From Hedera helix (Eukaryota; Streptophyta; Magnoliopsida; Apiales; Araliaceae): a stretch of DNA of 64,000 nucleotides. This document shows, in pieces, positions 57,071 to 64,000 of the stretch. How positions within the stretch are numbered: position 1 is the stretch's first letter; every line of letters starts with the position of its first letter. The position numbers and the translations under genes are program-made. The stretch covers positions 10,215,764 through 10,279,763 of the forward strand of contig OX359283.1 in assembly GCA_947179155.2 (NCBI GenBank), in the 5' to 3' direction. The notes beneath the pieces were generated by a model, which saw only the letters and a program-made list of their open reading frames with translations, did not search any database and was not told the origin of the DNA.

Positions 57071-58439
57071 ATGAATTCCCTATAAGTCCAATCGACAATA
57101 GCTCGGTAGACACTAGAGATTTGAGAATAGACAAGTCAGTTGGGAGTAACCATTAGAAAATAGCATCTCTACAACTGTGTATAAAGCACGTGCCGAACAT
57201 GATACTCCCTTTGTTCCACAAAGAGTGTCATTTGGAAAAAGAAAATTTGCTCCGCGAAATGGGTCCTCATTTTATTGATAGTAATAAAATGACACAATGT
57301 CCTCAAATTTGTCATCATAATTTCATTATTATGTCATCACTACTAACTAACAATTTGTTATTTTTAAGGGTAAATATGTTACAAAAATACATCCTTAATG
57401 TTAGCAAATTTACAAAAATACATCCTTAAACACGTCCCAAAAATATACTTGCCACCAACTCCAAAAATTCAAAAGCAGGGTAAACACTGAATATTTCAAG
57501 TGCCAGAGAGTACAAAATTTAATAAAAACTATTCTACCATTGAATGACTTGTTCAACCATTTATTTATAATGAAATCTGCGTCTGTACTGCCACTGCTTG
57601 AGTGCGTCCAATTATTTAGGTGTACACGCCGCCACCGGTCTTACACCAAAGAAATTTTTTCTTAGGAATAAAATATTTTAAAAAACTAGAAGATATTCTT
57701 TAACTAATTATAGACCACATTGCTAAACATAGTCAAAAAGAAATATCCATGACAAATGAGAATCATCTTAAAGTACAATCAGGAAGTACAAAGTACCAAT
57801 CCTTCAGTGCACCTTAAGTAAGAATGACGGATCTAATAATTTGAAATATATGAGGTATTCGCAAATGTTCTTAAATTTGAAAAACCTTTCAATTCATAAT
57901 CCCCTCATTTTATAGTAACACGTACAAGGTTCCATATTTCTACACATGTACATGTATTATTCATCAGAGACTAATTTAGCCACCATTGACACTTTGACAG
58001 GCTGCAAACAATGCACACGCTTCAACCATCAACTCACGTAAAATAAATTATGAGGTCAAAATAGTTCCTAATCTATTTATTAGCTAGAATAAGAATTAAT
58101 AATTTCAATTTCCTGTCAACTGATCAATCTTCATCATAACAAAACAAAGAAAGATAACATTAAAAACAAATTTCTAAGAATCATTACGATAGCATCATTC
58201 ATTCATTGAACAATGCAATCAAATAGTCCTCATTTCAAAGTTCAAACCCTAAAACCCACATGACTAATGAGTACTATCTTATGTTAAAATAACAAGTCAT
58301 AGTTATGCAATCAGGAAGCAACCAGAGGCAATTTCAAAGTTCTACACATTGCATCCTACCAACAACCACCATGTATTTATAATGTGCATGAACAAACCGA
58401 ATAGACTAAAGGATGCACTCAAATAGTATTCATTCAAAC
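57071..58439. other. Intergenic or intronic DNA
   Basis: No clear exon. 57201-57235 has a Stowaway-type end (TACTCCCTTTGTTCCAC), but the partner end is not found. 57366-57430 holds two copies of TTACAAAAATACATCCTTAA. The frame 57190-57429 arises from these repeats. 58213-58412 is the first unit of a 200-bp duplication. Confidence 0.5.
58213..58439. repeat. 200-bp-period tandem duplication split by a hAT-like element
   Basis: ATGCAATCAAATAGT at 58213 and ATGCACTCAAATAGT at 58413 begin two direct units. The second unit is interrupted at 58440 and resumes at 60348, where CCCACATCACTAA and AACCAGAGGCAATTTCAAAG match the first unit's CCCACATGACTAA and AACCAGAGGCAATTTCAAAG. Confidence 0.75.
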
Positions 58440-58812
58440 TAGGGATGTGCATTGGTAATTTACCATCCCATACCGGACCGAAATGTCCCACACCGATTTT
58501 GTTCAAAAAAGGATACCAACAATGGTACCAATTAAACCTGTTTCGCAGACCGGTGTACTTGTTAGGTACTGGTAAACACCTATTTTATGCTGCAACCTCG
58601 ACCCAAATTAATATCTATGCATTATAACCTTACCGCTGCCGAACAAAGCCTTATCACGTTCATGTTCAACACCATGAAAGACCATAAACACCCATCTAAG
58701 GCCATCCCATTAAACCCAAATCTCAGCCACCACTCGCAACCGATTAGCTTCAACAAAATTAAAACCCTAGCCACCCAAAACTCACCCAAAGTTAGAAACC
58801 CCCACAAGCAAC

Positions 58813-59207
58813 CATAGTTGTCAAAAATCATACGATACGCGATATGTATTGTACGATTTGACACGATATAGGAAAGAATCGATTCATTATAGTGGGTGAA
58901 TCAAATTTTGTATAAGAATAGTACAAATTGTAGCCTAATTGCATGTATAGTGTAATACATCGATACAGTAAGTTGGAGAGACGACACCAAAAAAACAAAG
59001 AAAAATTAACCGTTGCCATCACTTCAATTCCAGCACGTAACACAATCACAATTTTAAAAGGGTTTTAAACCCAATTTCAGATCATTCAAAGGGAACTAAT
59101 CCCAAAAAATAAAAATTTATTCTGTGATTTAGCCTCTTTACGTATGCAACCTGTGGACCATAGCTTCAATAAGCATCATCTCTGCCTCTCGATCTCGCCG
59201 ACTCTAG

Positions 59208-59274
<67 letters not shown>

Positions 59275-59789
59275 GATAAAATTTGATCCAATCATCTAAA
59301 ATAGATTAATTAGCGTAAAAAAATAGTTCAGTACATATAGACTATTATATACAACAATTTACCTTATTCCCTCTCTTATATTATAATAATATAATATATT
59401 ATTTTTCTATTACAATTTGTTTGTAACTTGTAAGTAATTAAATAATAATTTTACACCTAATGCCTAATGATCATATCAATTTTTATTTTTAATTAATATA
59501 TGTTGTGAATTGACATTAATATTAGTGATAATTGATATTAATCACATTTAATAAATTTTAGTTACTAATTTTCTCTGTATGTAGTCTTTTGACTACTTAA
59601 AACATTGAGGACTTGGTATTTTTGTTGGACTATATGCTTAATTGTTATGAATTTAAGTCATAGATAGTGTTCTCAACAAGGATACATATATTAATAATTA
59701 TTTTTTTATTTTTTTTTAAATCTTAAGATACGATATATAAAAATGATACGGGATATTTTGATTCTATGACTTAAGCTTTGACAGCTATG
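58813..59789. mobile_element. Nested hAT-like element (977 bp)
   Basis: Ends CATAGTTGTCAAA and TTTGACAGCTATG are inverted repeats matching at 12 of 13 positions. An exact 8-bp duplication CAAGCAAC flanks it (58805-58812, 59790-59797). Interior AT-rich with an (AT)n array. Repeated CGATA/ACGATA motifs lie near both ends. Confidence 0.85.
59210..59271. repeat. (AT)n microsatellite
   Basis: About 30 AT repeats inside the nested element. A shorter TA tract lies at 60153-60177. Confidence 0.95.
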
Positions 59790-60347
59790 CAAGCAACTAA
59801 CATCACCTTCGCATACACAGCCCAGAGGCCCCAAACAACTACAATCCACTAGATCAACCTCTAACCTCTATAAATTGACCACACCCAAACCCACAAAGAT
59901 TTAAGTGTTAAGCCAAGATTCTTTTTTGTGAGAATCTAAGAGTCGGATATCGCAATTAGAGATGGAAGACGGAGAGTCAAGATTGATCAGAGATGGGAGA
60001 TGGAGAGAAAAATCGTAATTGGAGATAGGGGAGGGCCTGTGATAAGTATGGTGAGGTGAGGGAGGGGGAGTCTGATGTGGTGAGGAGAGGCAAGGAGCGT
60101 GAGAGAAATTGAGATTTTTTTTTTTAGAACAACATCAAGTTAACATATTAACATAATATATATATATATATATATATGCAAGAAAATAAAGAACCGGTAT
60201 ATCAGGTCCGGTTCGATAATTACAGACTGCACAAAAATAAAAAAAATACACATATCCCGATTATAATAAATTTACCAAACCGATCAGTTAGGTATGCCTG
60301 ATCGGTCCGGGAAAAAAACTTGTACCTTACTGTTTCGCACACCCCTA

Positions 60348-60517
60348 ATTCAATCCGCTAAGCCCACATCACTAAAGAGTAATATCTTATTTAAAATTAA
60401 CAAATCATAGTATTATGTAATACGGTGCAACCAGAGGCAATTTCAAAGTTCTACATGTATCAATATAAAACGTGTATTTATACTAAAAATGAAAAAACCA
60501 AACAAAAGAGCTAGAGC
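60348..60517. repeat. Remainder of the second unit of the 200-bp duplication
   Basis: Matches 58255-58420 with substitutions and small indels. It ends against the next hAT-like element. Confidence 0.65.
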
Positions 60518-60897
60518 CAATATTTAGAAAACCGGACCGACGGTCCGACGGCAGTTCGACTGGAACCGATCTACTTTCAAGTCCAGTTTGCCCAGAAAAC
60601 CGGTTTGACATCGACCCGGTCAAAAACCAGTTGACCACCATTTCAACCGGTTGACCCGGTTTTCAAGTTGTTTTCTTTTTTACAAAAATATTTTTATTAA
60701 TATTATAACATTATTTTATTATATTTTAGCTTATAAAAAATTAGACATTTTTAAATTTTATTAATTATTAATAATATATTTTTTAATATATTTATGACGT
60801 CACTGGTTCAATAATGGTTCGACCACTGGTTAGACCAATAACCCATCCACTTAGTAACTTTTTCGGTTCGATGACTGGTCCGGTTTTCTAAACATTG
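60518..60897. mobile_element. hAT-like MITE (380 bp)
   Basis: Ends CAATATTTAGAAAACCGGAC and GTCCGGTTTTCTAAACATTG are long inverted repeats. An exact 8-bp duplication GCTAGAGC flanks the element (60510-60517, 60898-60905). Both sides are rich in CCGGTTTGAC/GGTTCGA motifs. Non-coding. Confidence 0.9.
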
Positions 60898-61286
60898 GCT
60901 AGAGCCTTTTTTTTTTTAGAAATATAAAACCAACTCTTCAAATGAAAACATAAAAAGAGATAATAGAAAAGATTCAAGGACGCAGGTTTTCAATAGAAAG
61001 ATACTAGAAACAGTCTAACGAAAATTTCATAATTTTTCCCATAGGTGTGTATGAGTGAGGAGAGAGATTGTGAGAATGATAGAGTTGAAGAGATTAAGAA
61101 ATACAGAGGCTGGATAAAAATATCTGAGGTCCACTACTAAGCATCAATTAAGCAGAGAATTCTCAGATGAGCTCTAACATAATAAGAGGTTCAAGCTTGT
61201 ATTTAAGAAATTAGAATCACTAGTCTTAGCCAATGTTATAAAAAATTTCACCTAGGCTCAATTGAAATTAGAATCACTAGTCTTAG
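60898..61286. other. Unassigned intergenic DNA with a 58-bp direct repeat
   Basis: No gene. 61207-61263 and 61265-61321 are near-identical units starting (A/G)AAATTAGAATCACTAGTC and running into the left end of the next MITE. Confidence 0.6.
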
Positions 61287-61628
61287 TCAATGTTCTACAA
61301 AATTTCACCTAGGCTCGATTAATCTTCGCCTAGACGCTAGGCGGCCCTCTACCGCATTGATTTGGTTGGGCGTCTAGGCACAACCAGACCTCTATTTTGA
61401 AACTCTACAATATTTAAATGATTGTTTTTTTTAATAATTTACATGTAAAATTTATTTATTTTATACTTTGTATAGTATAACAACTATGTATAAAAGAAAA
61501 ATAAATAAATAAGACCGCCCAATAAAACACATTGTCTGCTTAGAAAAACACCTAGGCACCACCTAGGCAACCTAGACGCTAAGTGCCCCCTCTGTTGCCT
61601 AGGTCCCCGTAACGACTTTTAAAACACC
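61287..61628. mobile_element. CCTAGGC-rich MITE (about 340 bp)
   Basis: The left end CAATGTTCTACAAAATTTC and right end ACGACTTTTAAAACACC form weak inverted repeats. Both sides carry CACCTAGGC / GCCTAGGT / CTAGACGC motifs typical of a common plant MITE group. The left end together with flanking DNA is duplicated just upstream (61236). The target duplication is obscured by that duplication and by LTR element D on the right. Confidence 0.5.
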
Positions 61629-61631
61629 AAA

Positions 61632-62106
61632 TGATGGAGATCACAAGTGTATTTATTTATTTATGGGTTTATTTATTTATAGATTTGATGTATTTAATTA
61701 TTTATGTAATTGTTGTAATTTTATGAGATAGTATTTTATTAGTTAAGGTATTTTAGTATTTTAATATTTTAGGAGTTAATTGGTATTTTATTTTCATTAG
61801 TAAGAGTAGTTTTGTCTTTTTAATGTTTTCTGCAGATTAGGGTTTTGTGGCCTATTTAAACAGTGATGCACTCTCATATTATTCAGAATACAGATTATTG
61901 ATTTGAAATTGCTTTGATTTAATTTATCACAAAGAAAATTATTCATTTCCTACGATTAATAGACATGGAGTTGAAATTCTAGTTCTATAGCTAATAAACG
62001 CAGAATTGAAGTCCTAAACCACTAGTTATTTATACGCAGAGCTAAATCCTAAATTTCTATTCTTTTATTTTCTACCAATTACACGTTCAAAATATGTCCT
62101 ACATCA
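61632..62106 (+). mobile_element. Element D 5' LTR
   Basis: TGATGGAGATCACAAG to TGTCCTACATCA, with perfect 5-bp TGATG/CATCA ends. TATA-like CCTATTTAAACAG at 61851. Differs from the 3' LTR at a few percent of sites and by a short deletion in the 3' copy (near 63952). Confidence 0.85.
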
Positions 62107-62693
62107 TAATGGTATCAGAGTTTAGGGTTTATCTATTAATTTCTTAATTTTTGGGATATCTTGGGTTATTAAAAAAAATTGAAAAAACTGTTCATCACGC
62201 TACTGTTCACCGTGGTTACTGTTCATCGTCAGAAATATTGTTCGCATTTGAGCTACTGTTCACATCGGGATTACTGTTCAGTTCTAGAAAAAACCAAAAA
62301 AGAAGGGTTGCCGTAAAAAAGAAGAAAAAAGAAAAGAGGTGGTTTGCTTTCTCTCTCATCTAAAGGTGGAGGCTGCTACACTTGAAAAGAAAGGAGATGT
62401 TGAATTGGGTAAACCTAAACTGAAACTTATTTAATTTTCTGCCAAATTACAGTTTAGTACCCAAATTTTCTGTTTTATTTTAAAAAATTACCTGCACTTT
62501 CCAAAATTTTCAGTTTAGCCATTGCAGTTTTTTCTGAAACTGCCAAATTACAATTTAGCACCTCCAAGTTTCTGATTTATTTTAAAATCTTCTCCATAGC
62601 TTTAAAACATTTCAGTTTAGCCCCTTATAGTTTTCGGGAAAAAAAGGGTAGTTTGAAAAAGAAAAAAAAACTGTTTAATTTAATTTATTTTAG
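62107..62693 (+). other. Element D leader
   Basis: Primer site followed by AT-rich leader containing four ACTGTTCA-type repeats (62179-62283, for example CTACTGTTCACCG, TTACTGTTCATCG). It then has a repeated block CAAATTACA(G/A)TTTAG with CAGTTTAGCC (62440-62630). No gene; the frame 62151-62363 is unsupported. Confidence 0.6.
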
Positions 62694-63431
62694 TTGGTAC
62701 CAGTGAACCAAACCACAAAAGAATTGATTGAAAGAGAAAAAAAAGAAATTCGGGCTCTTTATGATGAAAGCAACCGAATAGATTACCTTGTCAAGACATA
62801 TAGTCATACTACCCGTTTGAAAATTAAGCAAGAAGAGGTTAAACGGTATATTGCTAATGCATATTACGAGCTTGACCGACTTCAATGGTGATATCAAGAT
62901 GAACAAAAAAGGGCTGTGATAGAGAGATGTCAACAAGCTCAAGCAGAGAAACGTCAACAAGCTAAATCAAAAGATCTTCGAGAGCAAGCACGTACAATTA
63001 TTACTAGATGGAATGAAGAGCAAGAAGAGTTGAGAAAGAAAGCGGATGAAGAGCAAGTGAAAGCGCAAAAGGAAGAGAAAGAGCAACTGGAAGAGCAAAA
63101 AGAAGAACAAACGGAAGAGTAAGAAGAAAAACAAGAGGAGCAAGAGAAAGAAAACGAGAATGATCACAATTCTGAGACTACGGACAATTGTGATGTATCT
63201 ATGGAGATTCTAGCAGTGAAAAAAGATGAATCTGAGATTATGTGTGAGCAACAAAGCGAGGAAAATTATGAAGTTGCTATTGAGTTGTGTCAGTTACCGA
63301 AGAGAAGATGGTGCGAGAAATGGATCCAGTCCAAGTTGATCAAGTTGAATTCATCATTCCGGATAGGCTACTTCAATCGCTTGAGAATCCAGAAGTGGTG
63401 CTCTCAACAATTCTCTTTCCAAAATCTTTAG
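62694..63431 (+). pseudogene. Element D ORF: charged coiled-coil protein
   Basis: A single frame of 245 codons from MVPVNQTTKEL with two internal stops (62889, 63120) and no frameshift. The middle is an almost continuous helix of Glu, Lys, Gln and Arg (CQQAQAEKRQQAKSKD, KKADEEQVKAQKEEKEQ). The end is less charged and finishes in a basic stretch. No retroviral motif is present. It could be a captured host gene piece or an unusual gag-like protein; I cannot choose. Low-complexity coiled coils are easy to over-read. Confidence 0.5.
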
Positions 63432-63555
63432 AGCTTGATCATGCGTAGATATTCTCAACAATGTTCCAGAATGTTTCTTCAATGAAGAGGAGCTTATGGA
63501 TTATTCTATCATGCTATAAAACTCAAAGTCGAGTTTTCTCCAACAAGGGGAGAAA

Positions 63556-64000
63556 TGATGAGGATCACAAGTGTATTTATTTATTCATGGGTTTATTTAT
63601 TTACAAATTTGATGTATTTAATTATTTATTTAATTGTTGTAATTTTAGGAGATAGTATTTTATTAGTTAGGGTATGTTAGTATTTTAATATTTTAGGAGT
63701 TAATTGGCATTTTATTTTCATTAGTAAAGGGTAGTTTTGTCTTTTTAATGTTTTCTGCATATTAGGGTTTTTCGTGGCCTATTTAAAAAGTGATGTACTC
63801 TCATATTATTCAGAATACAAATTATTGATTTGAGATTGCTTTGGTTTAATTTATCGCAAAGATAATTATTCCTCTCCTAGGATTAATAGACAGAGTTGAA
63901 ATCCTTGTTCTAGGGCTAATAGATGCAGAGTTGAAGTCCTAAACCCCTAGTTACGCAGAGCTAAATACTAGGTTTCTATCATTTTATTTTCTACGAATTA
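63556..64000 (+). mobile_element. Element D 3' LTR, truncated by window
   Basis: TGATGAGGATCACAAG onward, collinear with the 5' LTR to TTTTCTACGAATTA. The frame 63461-63655 spans the junction and is not a gene. Confidence 0.85.

Larger units (their letters stand above)
58440..60347. mobile_element. hAT-like element (1.9 kb) containing a nested element
   Basis: Ends TAGGGATGTGCA and TCGCACACCCCTA are imperfect terminal inverted repeats. Flanks ATTCAAAC (58432-58439) and ATTCAATC (60348-60355) are an 8-bp duplication with one change. GGTACC and CGGTCC-type motifs recur near both ends. No transposase is visible; the frames at 58445-58817 are short and lie within it. It contains the 977-bp element at 58813. 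Confidence 0.8.
61632..64000 (+). mobile_element. Small non-autonomous LTR element D
   Basis: A 475-bp 5' LTR, a tRNA-Met-type primer site AATGGTATCAGAG (62109), a 1.45-kb interior, a purine tract AAGGGGAGAAA (63545) and a 3' LTR that runs off the window about 30 bp short of its end. No gag, protease, RT or integrase. Size lies between TRIM and LARD elements. It carries one ORF unrelated to retroelement proteins that I recognise. Confidence 0.8.

Noticed and set aside
58445..58817. Two overlapping plus-strand frames
   Set aside because: They lie within the hAT-like element, are short, and show no transposase motif.
62967..63167. Minus-strand Leu/Phe-rich frame as a membrane protein
   Set aside because: It is the antisense of the Glu/Lys-rich coiled-coil ORF, a usual artefact of such sequence.

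Overview
The window is a repeat-dense, AT-rich plant nuclear segment, almost certainly from a flowering plant. The evidence is the mix of element lineages: a SIRE-type Ty1/copia element with a third ORF, two Athila-type Ty3/gypsy elements with a tRNA-Asp primer site, chromovirus-type gypsy LTRs, hAT-like and Stowaway-like short elements, and a CACTA-type end. There is no bacterial, organellar or rRNA/tRNA gene. The species cannot be named from the sequence. The only hint of a host gene is a candidate last exon on the minus strand near 57.0 kb.

Layout. 1-2966 is a minus-strand gypsy LTR cut by the window edge. 2967-4866 holds an unassigned stretch, a CACTA-like end and an inverted fragment of copia family A. 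4867-15650 is an older family-A copy (A'), its leader split by a 4.6-kb minus-strand solo gypsy LTR (6886-11490). 15651-21797 is another inverted family-A LTR fragment, split by a pol-less Athila element (C1, 15891-21503). 21798-24910 is the LTR and gag start of a gypsy element (E). Gag of E is interrupted by the SIRE-type copia element B (24911-36613), whose 3' LTR is cut inside its poly-C tract by a young family-A copy (36614-45925). After that come a second partial family-A leader and then, at about 46251, the zinc knuckle and protease of a gypsy element, probably E. 46933-47503 is a 316-bp-period tandem repeat. 48087-54423 is a second pol-less Athila element (C2). From 54.4 kb the DNA is less retrotransposon-dense and holds four short DNA elements (three with 8-bp target duplications, one nested in another), a Stowaway-like MITE and the possible host exon. 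61632 to the end is a small non-autonomous LTR element (D) encoding a charged coiled-coil protein.

How the parts relate. Most autonomous functions are dead or absent. B is the only element with all coding regions recognisable (gag, protease, integrase, RT, RNase H, ORF3), and it carries one gag frameshift and several in-frame stops. C1, C2 and D lack pol and could only have moved with proteins supplied in trans. Family A at 36.6 kb has LTRs about 1% different by eye but a wrecked interior, so it too probably moved in trans or its LTRs were homogenised.

The most unusual signals are: (1) an 8-bp motif, CTCTACGA or its reverse complement, scattered through the LTRs, the spacer and all coding regions of B in any reading frame; (2) three consecutive hairpins with a compensatory stem change, shared by both Athila elements in their 3' region; (3) spaced 13-bp palindromes in the leader of family A, kept in both copies; (4) a covarying hairpin array upstream of the TATA box in the family-A LTR; (5) an ORF3 in B that looks like a nuclear coiled-coil protein, not an envelope, and that has its own promoter-like leader. 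All comparisons were made by eye.
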